This document shows positions 8,051 to 16,569 of a stretch of 64,000 nucleotides of DNA, one piece after another (the stretch's first letter is position 1; each line of letters starts with the position of its first letter). The notes beneath the pieces are model-generated. The model had not been told where the DNA came from, did no database searches, and worked only from the letters and a program-made list of their open reading frames with translations. Made by a program: the position numbers and the translations under genes. This stretch comes from Paraburkholderia bannensis (lineage in GTDB: Bacteria > Pseudomonadota > Gammaproteobacteria > Burkholderiales > Burkholderiaceae). The DNA is taken from assembly GCF_014200455.1 (NCBI RefSeq), contig NZ_JACHBW010000023.1:36138-100137 (forward strand). The letters are read 5' to 3'.

Positions 8051-9286
8051 ATGTCCATCGATACCCCGGCAGTGCCTTCCACCCGCCATCACTCCGCCAT
8101 TACGGTCCTGCTCGTTTTCCTGAAACTGGGGATTTCGAGTTTTGGAGGACCGATTGCGCACATCGGTTACTTTCGGCGCGAGTTTGTCGAGCGCCGGCGC
8201 TGGCTGGATGAGCGTACTTTCAGCGATCTCGTCGGCATGTGCCAGTTTTTGCCCGGGCCGGCGAGCAGTCAGGTTGGTTTCTCCATCGGGCTGCTCAAGG
8301 CTGGCTGGCGCGGCGGCCTCGCCGCATGGCTTGGCTTTACGCTGCCTTCGGTTCTGCTGATGCTCGCGTTCGCGGCTGCGGCGCCGGACCTGGGTAGCCG
8401 AACCGGTGATGGAGTTGTGCATGGGCTAAAGCTCGTTGCGGTGGCGGTGGTCGCGCAGGCGGTCTGGGATATGGCGCGAAAGCTTTGTCCAGACCGGCGG
8501 CGCGCCGGCATCGCGCTGCTCGCCATCTTGATGCTCGCGGGATTGGCGACGCCCTTTGCGCAGGTGCTGGTGATCATCGTGGGTGCGCTGCTTGGCCTTT
8601 GTTTCTGCGCAGCGATAACCGCAACGTCCCATGAGCCGCAGCCAGAAACGGTGGCGGAATGGCGAGGGTCGCGCAAGGTATCGGGCGCGGCGCTCGCGCT
8701 TTATCTGGGCCTCCTCGCCGGCTTGCCGGTATTGGGCACAGCGGGCGGACAGGGATTGCGCCTTTTCGATGCCTTCTATCAGTCGGGGGCGCTGGTATTC
8801 GGCGGTGGTCACGTCGTGCTGCCCTTGCTCCAGCAGCGGACGGTTGCACCCGGATGGGTGTCGCCCGCGGCATTCCTCGCAGGCTACGGTGCTGCGCAGG
8901 CCGTTCCCGGCCCCTTGTTCACGTTCGCCGCGTATCTCGGCTGGGTGAGCCACGCAGGACCCGGCCACGGGTCTGGTGCCGCCATCGCGGTCATCGGCAT
9001 CTTTCTGCCAGGCCTGCTGCTGGTCGTCGCGGCGCTGCCGTGGTGGCAGGCGATGCGTGAGCGCCCCCGCATGGTGGCGGCGCTTGCCGGCGTGAACGCC
9101 GCCGTTGTCGGCCTGCTGGCTTTCGCGTTGTATTCGCCGGTCTGGACAAGTGCGGTCCGTTCGCCTTCTGATTTTGCGATCGCCGCCTGCGGTTTCGTGG
9201 CATTGGTGAAATGGAAAGCGCCGCCGCTCGCGGTCGTGCTGTTTTGTACGATCGCGGGAATTGCGGCGAACATGTTGCTCACCTAG
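8051..9286 (+). CDS. chrA: Chromate transporter ChrA (two-domain)
   Basis: The 411-residue membrane protein has the duplicated CHR architecture. The first half begins with K-L-G-I-S-S-F-G-G-P-I-A-H-I-G-Y-F and has F-L-P-G-P-A-S-S-Q. The second half, from about residue 215, repeats the pattern with G-A-L-V-F-G-G-G-H-V-V-L-P-L-L and A-V-P-G-P-L-F-T-F. Long-chain ChrA proteins export chromate from the cytoplasm, driven by the membrane potential. It starts 109 bases after arsH on the same strand, so co-expression with the ars genes is possible. No chrB regulator is present. Confidence 0.92.
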   Translation: MSIDTPAVPSTRHHSAITVLLVFLKLGISSFGGPIAHIGYFRREFVERRRWLDERTFSDLVGMCQFLPGPASSQVGFSIGLLKAGWRGGLAAWLGFTLPSVLLMLAFAAAAPDLGSRTGDGVVHGLKLVAVAVVAQAVWDMARKLCPDRRRAGIALLAILMLAGLATPFAQVLVIIVGALLGLCFCAAITATSHEPQPETVAEWRGSRKVSGAALALYLGLLAGLPVLGTAGGQGLRLFDAFYQSGALVFGGGHVVLPLLQQRTVAPGWVSPAAFLAGYGAAQAVPGPLFTFAAYLGWVSHAGPGHGSGAAIAVIGIFLPGLLLVVAALPWWQAMRERPRMVAALAGVNAAVVGLLAFALYSPVWTSAVRSPSDFAIAACGFVALVKWKAPPLAVVLFCTIAGIAANMLLT

Positions 9287-9480
9287 AACACCTAACGAAC
9301 TGGCTGCAGCCATTCCGCGAGCCACGCTGCACGTTCTGGAAACGGGACATGCCGGTTGTGCCGACGACCCTATCGCGTTCGCCGGGATGGTAGCCGCGTA
9401 AGCATAGCGACACAGTGGTTCACAACCAACTCGAAATTGGGCCAGCGCGGATTTTCAAACCGACCATCGAGGGTCCGCGC

Positions 9481-9507
9481 TAAAGTTTCATTTTTGTCAG
9501 CCGATAA
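9481..9507 (+). promoter_or_regulatory. Flagellar sigma-28 (FliA) promoter
   Basis: TAAAGTTT at 9481-9488, an 11-base spacer, and GCCGATAA at 9500-9507 match the enterobacterial FliA consensus at every position. It lies 130 bases upstream of the GTG start of the PYP-like gene, in an otherwise gene-free 350-base gap after chrA, and points toward the signalling operon. The match is directly visible. Use by the host FliA is inferred, because the consensus is well conserved among proteobacteria. Confidence 0.8.
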
Positions 9508-9636
9508 TATGTCATGCGGGATTTCATCCTGTTATTCCGTTTTTGCTGGTATTTGCGTGAAGCCGATGCTACGTGATGATTGGCTAAATAGTTAGACGAA
9601 GCAAGCCAGGTGGACTGAGGCCCGACAGGGGGAAGT

Positions 9637-10008
9637 GTGAGGACTGAATTTGAATACGTGCGGATAACAGAACTGGCTGGACTGGATGCTGAGACGTTGG
9701 ATGCATTGCCATTCGGCGTGGTCGGATTTACATCGGATGCGATGGTTACCGTCTACAACGCCACCGAGTCGAGAAACGCCGGATTGAGTCCGCAGCGGGT
9801 ACTGGGCAAGCATTTTTTTGAAGAGGTTGCGCCATGCATGAACAACTTCATGGTCGCGCAACGCTTCGATGACGTGGATGAGCTTGACGAGATCATTCCA
9901 TACGTTTTGACCCTACGCATGCGCCCGACTCCGGTGCGTTTGAGGCTGCTGAAGGCTCGGGGCTGCACGACGCGATTTGTCCTGATTGAGCGGAGTGTCG
10001 CAAATTGA
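9637..10008 (+). CDS. Photoactive yellow protein-like single PAS-domain protein
   Basis: The 123-residue protein aligns over its whole length with photoactive yellow protein (PYP, 125 residues), a blue-light sensor that carries p-coumaric acid on a Cys. Seen here: L-D-A-L-P-F-G-V-V near residues 21-29; V-Y-N-A-T-E with Tyr40 and Glu44 at the positions of PYP Tyr42 and Glu46; G-K-H-F-F-E-E-V-A-P-C with Cys67 at the chromophore Cys69 position; and R-M-R-P-T-P-V with Met95 at Met100. PYP Thr50 and Arg52 are replaced by Ala48 and Leu50. The start is GTG behind AGGGGGAA. It overlaps the GGDEF gene by 4 bases. Whether it binds a chromophore is unknown; no tyrosine ammonia-lyase or coumaryl-CoA ligase gene is in the window. 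Confidence 0.75.
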   Translation: MRTEFEYVRITELAGLDAETLDALPFGVVGFTSDAMVTVYNATESRNAGLSPQRVLGKHFFEEVAPCMNNFMVAQRFDDVDELDEIIPYVLTLRMRPTPVRLRLLKARGCTTRFVLIERSVAN

Positions 10009-11345
10009 GCGCGCCGAACACGGTCCAGAACGACCTGGAGTCCGAGTACGAAGCGTTGCTTTCATTCATGTATCTATCGCCGGTGGGGATTGTCCGCAGC
10101 AACAAATCAGGCTTCGTCGACATGATGAACCCTCTTGCCGCCCAGCTGCTAATGCCGCTGGTGAAGGGAGGGAATATCCAGAATATTTTCGATAGCCTTG
10201 CTTCGGTCGCCCCGGAGCTTCGCAATCTGGTGGCCAGTTTCAAGGCGGAGCGTGGGCCAGTGTGTGAGAACCATCGGGTTTTCGTGACGCCGGCCAAGGA
10301 TGATGCTGTTGTTCTTTCATGTTCCATCATCAAGGTTAGTGCGGATGTTCTGATGATGGTGTTGACGGACATCTCCCGACAGGTCGCCGCCGAGCGTCGA
10401 GCGCGGCAGACCGAGTCCTGGCTCGCCGGGATTTATACGAGTGTCAACGATTTTGCGGTTTTTACGCTCGATGCTCAAGGCTGCATCGACAGCTGGAATC
10501 CATCTGTCGAACGCCTGACAGGCTTTGATGAGGCGGAAGTTATCGGGCGCATGCTGTCACGCTTTTATGCCGACGATGAAATTGTTTTGCACCGCTTACC
10601 TGAGCACATCGCACTGACTCGCGACGAGGGTTGGCACGTGGAGGAGTTCTGGTGCGAAACGAAAGCGGGTCGGCGCTACTGGGGACAGGTTCTCGTTGCT
10701 GTGCTCCGGGAAGAAGAAGGTAATGTCTCTGGGTATTCGGTCGTTTTAAGGGATATTACGGAACGAAAGGTTCACGGCGACAACCTCGCACGTCTGCTGA
10801 CGACAGACCACCTGACAGGCGTGACCAACCGCGCCCACTTCTTTGAAATTGCGGAATCTGAGGTTGCACGGGCCGAACGGCATGGCCGTGCCTTGTCACT
10901 GGTCATGCTGGACGCCGACCACTTCAAGCGTATCAATGACACCGCCGGGCATCAGGCTGGCGACGAGGTCTTGAAGCGGATTGCTGATGAGGCGAAAGCG
11001 CTGCTACGAATGTCCGACATCGTCGCGAGACTTGGCGGCGAGGAATTCGTTCTACTGCTGCCGTCTACAACGGCAGGCGAGGCGATGGTGGTCGCAGAGC
11101 GACTGCGGGTTGCTGTCGAGCGGGCATTTATTGAAACGGCCGCCGGGCAACTGAACGCGACGATTAGTCTTGGGGTAGCAAGTCTGGGCGATGCAATTCC
11201 GACGCTGCAGGACTTGCTGGCTGCCGCTGACCGCGCCCTCTATGACGCAAAGCAAGCAGGGCGTAATTGCGTACGCGGCGGCATTGTGGAATCAGAGGGA
11301 GTAGCTTTTTCTGCAAGCGAAGAAGGCAAAACGGCACGGACCTGA
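10005..11345 (+). CDS. PAS-PAS-GGDEF diguanylate cyclase
   Basis: The 446-residue protein has two PAS-like sensory domains (about residues 16-125 and 135-255) followed by a GGDEF domain (about 265-430). The active-site loop is GGEEF (344-348), preceded exactly five residues earlier by the RxxD inhibitory site (RMSD, 335-338). The D-H-L-T-G-V-T-N-R start of the domain is also intact, so c-di-GMP synthesis with product feedback is expected. Translation begins at a TTG that overlaps the TGA of the PYP-like gene, with GGAG upstream, which is strong coupling. The upstream gene probably supplies a sensory partner. No transmembrane helix is visible, so it is cytosolic. Confidence 0.9.
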   Translation: MSAPNTVQNDLESEYEALLSFMYLSPVGIVRSNKSGFVDMMNPLAAQLLMPLVKGGNIQNIFDSLASVAPELRNLVASFKAERGPVCENHRVFVTPAKDDAVVLSCSIIKVSADVLMMVLTDISRQVAAERRARQTESWLAGIYTSVNDFAVFTLDAQGCIDSWNPSVERLTGFDEAEVIGRMLSRFYADDEIVLHRLPEHIALTRDEGWHVEEFWCETKAGRRYWGQVLVAVLREEEGNVSGYSVVLRDITERKVHGDNLARLLTTDHLTGVTNRAHFFEIAESEVARAERHGRALSLVMLDADHFKRINDTAGHQAGDEVLKRIADEAKALLRMSDIVARLGGEEFVLLLPSTTAGEAMVVAERLRVAVERAFIETAAGQLNATISLGVASLGDAIPTLQDLLAAADRALYDAKQAGRNCVRGGIVESEGVAFSASEEGKTART

Positions 11346-11411
11346 TAGTAGCCGGGCCATGGGGCCAATAGATGCAATTCCAAACAGCAAATAACGGCGG
11401 CTTATAGACAG

Positions 11412-12203
11412 ATGGCTTCTTTCAAGGTTCATAGGCACGACGAGGCGACCGGTCAATCGAACGGATGTTCTGGATGCAAGGACGGAGCGCGCTTGCCAGT
11501 TGAAATAGATTTTGCGTTTCAGCCAATCGTCGATGTGACTGCCAGAACTGTTTTCGCTTGCGAGGCGCTCGTACGCGGTCCGAATGGCGAATCTGCGCTT
11601 TCTGTGCTCTCGCAAATCGATGATGCATCGAAATACCGGTTCGACCAATACTGCCGGCAGGTTGCAATCGCCAGTGCCGCCGCACTAGGTCTCGACGCGT
11701 TCCTCTCCATCAATTTCATGCCTAACGCGGTTTATAGGCCTGAGGTCTGCATAAGAAGCACCCTGGAAGCTGCGCACGCGAATGGTTTCCCGATTGAAAG
11801 AATCATATTTGAGACTGTCGAGGGTGAACATCTGGCTGATCGCACTCACCTGGTCCAGATTTTCAAGGCTTATAAGGAATACGGCTTTCTGACCGCAATT
11901 GATGATTTCGGAGCCGGTTATTCGGGACTCGCTCTGCTGGTGGATTTTCAGCCCGATATTATCAAGCTCGATATGGCGCTTCTCCGTGGCATCGATACCG
12001 ACACGGTGCGTCAGCATATCGTGCGAGGTGTCATATCAATGTGTCATGACCTCGGCATCCGCGTGGTCGCGGAAGGCATCGAAACCAAAGGCGAACGTGA
12101 CTTCTTTATTGCGCACGGAGTGAGTCTGATGCAAGGCTATTTTTTCGCGAAGCCGGCTTTCAAGTCCATTCCGACAATTAATAAAACGTCGTATTTCGCC
12201 TGA
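11412..12203 (+). CDS. EAL-domain c-di-GMP phosphodiesterase
   Basis: The 263-residue protein is a stand-alone EAL domain with a short Cys-containing N-terminus (C-S-G-C). The catalytic set looks complete: E-A-L-V-R-G (Glu51), the Asn of S-I-N-F-M-P-N, Glu134 (I-I-F-E), Asp164-Asp165 in D-D-F-G-A-G-Y-S-G, Lys185 (I-I-K-L-D-M), Glu221 (V-V-A-E-G-I-E) and Gln241. It should hydrolyse c-di-GMP to pGpG. The sequence style is like the EAL half of blue-light BLUF-EAL proteins but no BLUF domain is present. It follows the cyclase gene after 66 bases and is probably in the same transcript, giving opposing activities in one operon. Confidence 0.9.
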   Translation: MASFKVHRHDEATGQSNGCSGCKDGARLPVEIDFAFQPIVDVTARTVFACEALVRGPNGESALSVLSQIDDASKYRFDQYCRQVAIASAAALGLDAFLSINFMPNAVYRPEVCIRSTLEAAHANGFPIERIIFETVEGEHLADRTHLVQIFKAYKEYGFLTAIDDFGAGYSGLALLVDFQPDIIKLDMALLRGIDTDTVRQHIVRGVISMCHDLGIRVVAEGIETKGERDFFIAHGVSLMQGYFFAKPAFKSIPTINKTSYFA

Positions 12204-12275
12204 TGCCAGGTCGTCGGTCGACTGCCTCAAGCTGCGCGCGGCGCTCGACTCCAGTCGCACGGTTCATCCGGGCGT

Positions 12276-13094
12276 TCAACGGTGCGCTTCACGCGTAGCC
12301 GCGAAGCCAACCCCAAGAATCCAGCCTTCGATTTCAGCCACGGTTCGCTCGGCAGGCGTTAATGGCGGGTTCAGCGCCAGTTGAAGCCGCCCGTCCTCGT
12401 CAGCGAGGCGTAACCAGTCGGCGATGGTATACGCGTCGAACTGGTCGTCGGTCATGTTCTCCGGCGTGACACGTCCGCGCCTCCACATAGACGGGTAGGC
12501 CTCGACAATCGCAGAGCGGCCAGCAGGGATATCCCATCCGTCGAACGGCCAGAAGCGAACTCGTTCTCCGAGTTGACGGTGCAGATAGAGCAGCCATGGA
12601 ATGCCGGAGTGGGTTGACTTGGCTACGCTGCCCTGCACGTCAAAATGGAACACAGACTTGGCCTTGCACCGTTCTTCGGCGATGCGGCGCCAGCGCGGGC
12701 TTCCTTCACGGGCGCTGCCATTTCCAATGAGGCCGTCTCGCACGAAATCGACATAGACATGTTCTTCGTCTGTCGGCCAGTGCGCCCGGAAGTCCTCAAG
12801 AAACGCATACCAGTCTGGTTCGAGCTGATGGACTTCAAAGTAGCGCAGCGGAAATGAAAAGCTGTGGTCTATACCAACGATGGTTGGCACATCCTCTTTC
12901 AGAAGATGAGCGAGCCAGAGTGCGACTCCTCGCCGGCTCCAGTATTTGCGCGGGCCAGGCGGGGGAAGGACCTCTTCTGGCAACTCGCCAGGAGTCTGGG
13001 CAATATACACACGGAGCCCTTTCAGGCTGTCTGTAGGCGTGCGGGCACCCGAGTAGTCAATCCCTACATATCGACGAAAGGCAGTAGCGGGCAT
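12276..13094 (-). CDS. DUF429-like protein of unknown function
   Basis: A 272-residue soluble protein. It begins with Y-V-G-I-D-Y-S-G-A, the first-strand Asp motif of RNase-H-like folds, and has a second acidic strand V-G-I-D-H-S-F-S-F-P near residue 75. It ends with the conserved D-A-Y-T-I-A-D-W-L and P-L-T-P-A-E-R, E-G-W-I-L-G-V segments. These features suggest the DUF429 group, whose biochemical role is not established. It is convergent with the EAL gene and transcribed alone. The family assignment is by pattern only. Confidence 0.6.
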   Translation of the reverse strand: MPATAFRRYVGIDYSGARTPTDSLKGLRVYIAQTPGELPEEVLPPPGPRKYWSRRGVALWLAHLLKEDVPTIVGIDHSFSFPLRYFEVHQLEPDWYAFLEDFRAHWPTDEEHVYVDFVRDGLIGNGSAREGSPRWRRIAEERCKAKSVFHFDVQGSVAKSTHSGIPWLLYLHRQLGERVRFWPFDGWDIPAGRSAIVEAYPSMWRRGRVTPENMTDDQFDAYTIADWLRLADEDGRLQLALNPPLTPAERTVAEIEGWILGVGFAATREAHR

Positions 13095-13457
13095 TTCACA
13101 TTAGTTGGAGCCATTCTCGTGACCATGGTCATCGCGGTCGAACAAATCAATTACGATTCATTGAGCGGATGGCGGGATTATATCTTCTGCAGTAGATCTC
13201 CCAATTTCAGATATTACGGCGCCTGTGCGTCTTTTGACGAGTGCACTGAATTGGCCAGATGCGGGCGTGCTGGTCGGCGCGGCCGTCGTTGGGTTCGTGG
13301 CCACGGCGGTGGGACCGGAAGCGTTGTTCTGGATGTTGTTGGGACTGCTTTGCATCGTGCCGTCTCGTGCCTTGCGGCGCGACGCTGGTGACGCCCGCGC
13401 CGCAACGGCAGACCGGTCTGCGCGGGATCAAGGCGTCGTCGTCAGGGCACTCGCACG
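13095..13457. other. Intergenic region with a short hydrophobic frame of unclear origin
   Basis: About 360 bases separate the DUF429-like gene from the aldehyde dehydrogenase stop. On the plus strand a frame from about 13171 to 13494 encodes one clearly hydrophobic stretch (G-V-L-V-G-A-A-V-V-G-F-V-A-T-A-V-G-P) and then Arg-rich sequence that runs into the antisense of the next gene. It could be the decayed end of a membrane protein gene. No family was recognised, and no convincing start and ribosome-binding site were seen. Confidence 0.3.
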
Positions 13458-14930
13458 TCAAGCAGCATCGGTCAACGCGTGGCGCAGTTCCTGATAGCTG
13501 CGCAGCCCGGCAAGCCCCAGTTCACGGCCGATACCGCTCAGACCCAGCCCGCCCCAGCATACTTGCGGGAAGATCAGTTGCGGCGTGTTGACCCACACGA
13601 GGCCCGCGCGCAACTGCGACTTGTAGCGGCGCGCGGCGTCATTATCGGCGGTGACGACAGTGGCGACGAGGCCATAGCGCGTGTCGTTGGCCAGAGCGAT
13701 GGCTTCTTCGTCGGTGCAGAACGACTTCACGCAGGCCACGGGGCCGAACACTTCGTCGTTCCATAGCACATTGTCCACGGATGGTTCCGCGACCACGACG
13801 GGGGCCATGAAAAAGCCCTCGGCGCAGGCTGAATCGAGTTGACCTGAAAACGCCACCGCTGCACCCGCTTCGACGCCTTCGGCCACCAGTGCCTGCACAC
13901 GTTCGCGCTGCGCTGCCGAGACCAGCGGACCCATCGCCACGTTTTCCGCCGGCGGGGCAACCACGATTGCGCGCACTGCGGTTTCGAACGCGGCCATGAA
14001 TTTGCGGTAGACATCGTCGTGTACGAGAATGCGTGCCGTTGCCGAGCACATCTGGCCTGCGTTCGTGAATGCGCCGCCCACGGCCAGCGAGACCGCGCGT
14101 TCGATGTCGGCGTCGGCGCGCACGATCAGCGCGGATTTGCCGCCGAGTTCGAGGGTCACGCGCTTCATGTCCTGCGCGGCTGTCTGCATCACTTTCTTGC
14201 CTGATGCGGTGCTGCCGGTGAACGAAATCTTGTTGATCAAAGGATGGGCGGTGAGTTGCGCGCCGACCGCGCCGCAGCCGTTGACGATGTTCACGACGCC
14301 GTCTGGCACGCCGGCTTCGGCGATGATCGCGGCCAGCATGTGTTCGACCGGCGAGGTGAATTCCGAGGGCTTGAGCACCACGGTGCAACCTGCCGCGAGT
14401 GCAGGGGCAATCTTCCATGCGGTGGTGACCATCGGGAAGTTCCACGGCACGATCAGGGCGGCCACGCCAACGGCTTCGTAGAAGCGCTCGCCTGTGACGG
14501 TGTTGTCGGGCAGCGTGAGGGATTCGGGGGCGAAAGTCCTTGCCTGCTCGCACAGGCCCGCGTAATAGTCGAAGGTCGCGGCGGCGTCGCTGACGTCAAG
14601 GTTTGCTTCGAAGGGGGGCTTGCCGCTGACCTGCATTTGCATCGAGGCGAGGCGGTCGCGGTCGGCTTCGATGAGTTCTGCGATTTTTTTTAGCAGCCTG
14701 GCGCGGAAAGTGGGCGTGGTGGCGCGCCATGTTGCGAGGGCGCTGTGGGCTGCGCGCACTGCTGCGTCGATTTGCTCTGCCGTTGCATGTTCTTGCCAGC
14801 CGATCTGTTCGCCGGTGGCGGCGTTGTGGATGGGGGTCGATGTTTGAGGCGTTGCGCTGTGGTGCGGTTCGCCCGCTATGGTTGCTGCTGGGAACTTGAG
14901 GGCTTTTTGGGTGAGTTCTTGGGGTGACAT
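13458..14930 (-). CDS. NAD(P)-dependent aldehyde dehydrogenase
   Basis: A 490-residue class-3-fold aldehyde dehydrogenase using the ATG at 14930. The active-site elements are all visible: V-P-W-N-F-P (Asn), L-K-P-S-E-F-T-S-P, F-T-G-S-T-A-S-G (cofactor turn), L-E-L-G-G-K-S (general base Glu) and G-Q-M-C-S-A (catalytic Cys), then E-V-F-G-P. The family oxidises aldehydes such as betaine aldehyde, 4-aminobutyraldehyde or 4-guanidinobutyraldehyde. A guanidinobutyrase-type gene lies next upstream on the same strand, so an omega-amino or omega-guanidino aldehyde is the likely substrate. That is an inference from context. The two genes are separated by a large palindromic repeat. Confidence 0.9.
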   Translation of the reverse strand: MSPQELTQKALKFPAATIAGEPHHSATPQTSTPIHNAATGEQIGWQEHATAEQIDAAVRAAHSALATWRATTPTFRARLLKKIAELIEADRDRLASMQMQVSGKPPFEANLDVSDAAATFDYYAGLCEQARTFAPESLTLPDNTVTGERFYEAVGVAALIVPWNFPMVTTAWKIAPALAAGCTVVLKPSEFTSPVEHMLAAIIAEAGVPDGVVNIVNGCGAVGAQLTAHPLINKISFTGSTASGKKVMQTAAQDMKRVTLELGGKSALIVRADADIERAVSLAVGGAFTNAGQMCSATARILVHDDVYRKFMAAFETAVRAIVVAPPAENVAMGPLVSAAQRERVQALVAEGVEAGAAVAFSGQLDSACAEGFFMAPVVVAEPSVDNVLWNDEVFGPVACVKSFCTDEEAIALANDTRYGLVATVVTADNDAARRYKSQLRAGLVWVNTPQLIFPQVCWGGLGLSGIGRELGLAGLRSYQELRHALTDAA

Positions 14931-14973
14931 GGGGTGTCTCTTTTGTGATTCTTTCGTGAATTGCCTGCTATCG

Positions 14974-15454
14974 TGTCGGTTCGCAAGCGTTGCCCCTGTG
15001 CGGGGCGGCCCCCCCTTTTCTTTGCCGCGGCAAAGAAAAGGGGGGAAAAGAAAGCCGCTCAAACCGCCAGTGCTTCGCGGTACACCTACAGCCTATAAAA
15101 CAGAGTGGCGCCCGGGCAGCGTCCGCACCACGCGCCCAATATCGGAGTGGAAACGCCCGCACATCCGGGGGCGCTGCGCGCCCCGTTGGGCATAGCAGCA
15201 AACCTTCGGTTTGCGCTTTCCCTGGCATACCCAACCGTTGCGAGCGCAGCGAGTAACGGGATGAATGACTGCTTTGTCACTCCGATATTGGGCGAGTGGT
15301 GCGAGCAATGCCCAGTCACCACTCTGTCAAACGGTTAGTGGTGGACGGCGTCACATTAGCGGTGTGAGCGGCTTTCTTTTGCCTATCTTTTCTTTGCCGC
15401 TGCAAAGAAAAGTAGGTGCCGCCCCGCACAGGGGCAACGCTAATAGACCGACAA
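14974..15454. repeat. Nested palindromic intergenic repeat (about 480 bp)
   Basis: Two outer arms of about 87 bases are near-perfect inverted copies. The left arm is 14974-15060, with GCGTTGCCCCTGTGCGGGGC then TTTCTTTGCCGCGGCAAAGAAA. The right arm is 15366-15454, the same elements reversed. Each arm itself contains a hairpin built on TTTCTTTGCCGC / GCGGCAAAGAAA. Inside lies a second inverted pair, a perfect 17-base match at 15133-15149 and 15278-15294, flanked by further imperfect complementarity around CAGAGTGG (left) and CCACTCTG (right). The element fills the gap between the aldehyde dehydrogenase and ureohydrolase genes. It encodes no convincing protein and looks like a genome-dispersed repeat. 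Confidence 0.85.
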
Positions 15455-15483
15455 GAAATCAAGAAAATGCCAAAAAACAAGGC

Positions 15484-16434
15484 TTACCGATACTTAACCC
15501 CAGGCAAAACACAAAGCATCTCAAACGCAAGATTAGCGCCAACAAGCGCGGTCGTTCCGGCCTGATCATAAGGCGGCGACACCTCAACAAGATCCGCCCC
15601 AACAACATTCAAACCCTTCATCCCGCGAATAATCTCAAGCCCTTGCTGCACAGTCAGCCCACCAACTTCAGGCGTCCCCGTCCCCGGCGCAAACGCCGGA
15701 TCCAGCCCATCGATATCAAAGCTCAGATAAACCGGCGTATCGCCAACGCGCTCACGCACCTGAGCCATCAACGGCGCGAGCGATTTATTCCAGCACTCCT
15801 CAGCCTGCACGACAGTAAACCCTTGCTGCCGACACCAATCAAAATCGTCCGCGTGATACCCCGTACCGCGCAAGCCAATCTGCGTGACCTTATCGCATTG
15901 AAGCAGCCCATCTTCGACAGCACGCCGGAACGGCGTTCCATGCGCGATTTTCTCGCCGAACATGGTGTCATTCACATCGGCGTGCGCGTCGATATGCACC
16001 ACGGCCACCTGGCCGTACTTCTTGTGCAGCGCGCGCAAGATCGGCCACGCGATCGTGTGATCGCCGCCCAGGGTAATCGGCCGGCAGCCATTGGCGACCA
16101 TCGCGTCGTATGCCTCTTCGATCAGCCGGATCGAATCCTTCAGATCGTACGGATTGGTTGCGACGTCACCCATATCCGCCACTTGCAGCGAATCAAACGG
16201 AGCGGCCCGCGTTGCCATGTTGTACGGTCGCAGCAGCACCGACTCAGAGCGAATCTGGCGCGGCCCGAAGCGCGCGCCCGAGCGGTTCGAGGTGCCCAGG
16301 TCGAGCGGCACGCCAACGAAACAGGCGTCGAGGCCTTCGGTCGTCTCGGCCTGCGGCAGGCGCATCATCGTGGCGATGCCGCCAAAGCGCGGCATGTCGT
16401 TGCCGCCCAGCGGCTGGTTGAGTTCGCGTTCCAT
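15484..16434 (-). CDS. gbuA: Ureohydrolase, probably 4-guanidinobutyrase (agmatinase family)
   Basis: A 316-residue arginase/agmatinase-fold enzyme. The dinuclear Mn ligands are in place: G-G-D-H (123-126), D-A-H-A-D (149-153, continuing V-N-D) and D-I-D-G-L-D-P (240-246). The N-terminal P-L-G-G-N-D-M-P-R-F-G-G-I-A-T-M-M-R-L-P matches the style of Pseudomonas guanidinobutyrase GbuA more than E. coli SpeB. It would split 4-guanidinobutyrate into 4-aminobutyrate and urea. Agmatine or 3-guanidinopropionate remain possible substrates. The aldehyde dehydrogenase downstream could make its substrate, and the divergent LuxR/FAD oxidase genes fit the same catabolism. GGAGA precedes the ATG. Confidence 0.85.
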   Translation of the reverse strand: MERELNQPLGGNDMPRFGGIATMMRLPQAETTEGLDACFVGVPLDLGTSNRSGARFGPRQIRSESVLLRPYNMATRAAPFDSLQVADMGDVATNPYDLKDSIRLIEEAYDAMVANGCRPITLGGDHTIAWPILRALHKKYGQVAVVHIDAHADVNDTMFGEKIAHGTPFRRAVEDGLLQCDKVTQIGLRGTGYHADDFDWCRQQGFTVVQAEECWNKSLAPLMAQVRERVGDTPVYLSFDIDGLDPAFAPGTGTPEVGGLTVQQGLEIIRGMKGLNVVGADLVEVSPPYDQAGTTALVGANLAFEMLCVLPGVKYR

Positions 16435-16569
16435 GTGGGGTGTCTCCGATCGTTGGGTGCTATCGAGTGATGCAGGTGAAGCGATCGGCCGATGGTAGGC
16501 GAGGCGGGCGCTGCGCGAATTACGAAGTTGAGATGTTCACATCGACGGCAATCGATGCAAGAGGCGTGT

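Noticed and set aside
13171..13494. Small membrane protein gene before the aldehyde dehydrogenase
   Set aside because: One hydrophobic stretch only, no ribosome-binding site, and the frame runs into the antisense of the dehydrogenase gene; kept as an unexplained intergenic stretch.
14990..15338. Open frames of 70-100 codons on both strands inside the nested palindrome
   Set aside because: They arise from the repeat's GC-rich inverted arms, have no family match, and the two strands give near-mirror proteins; treated as repeat, not genes.
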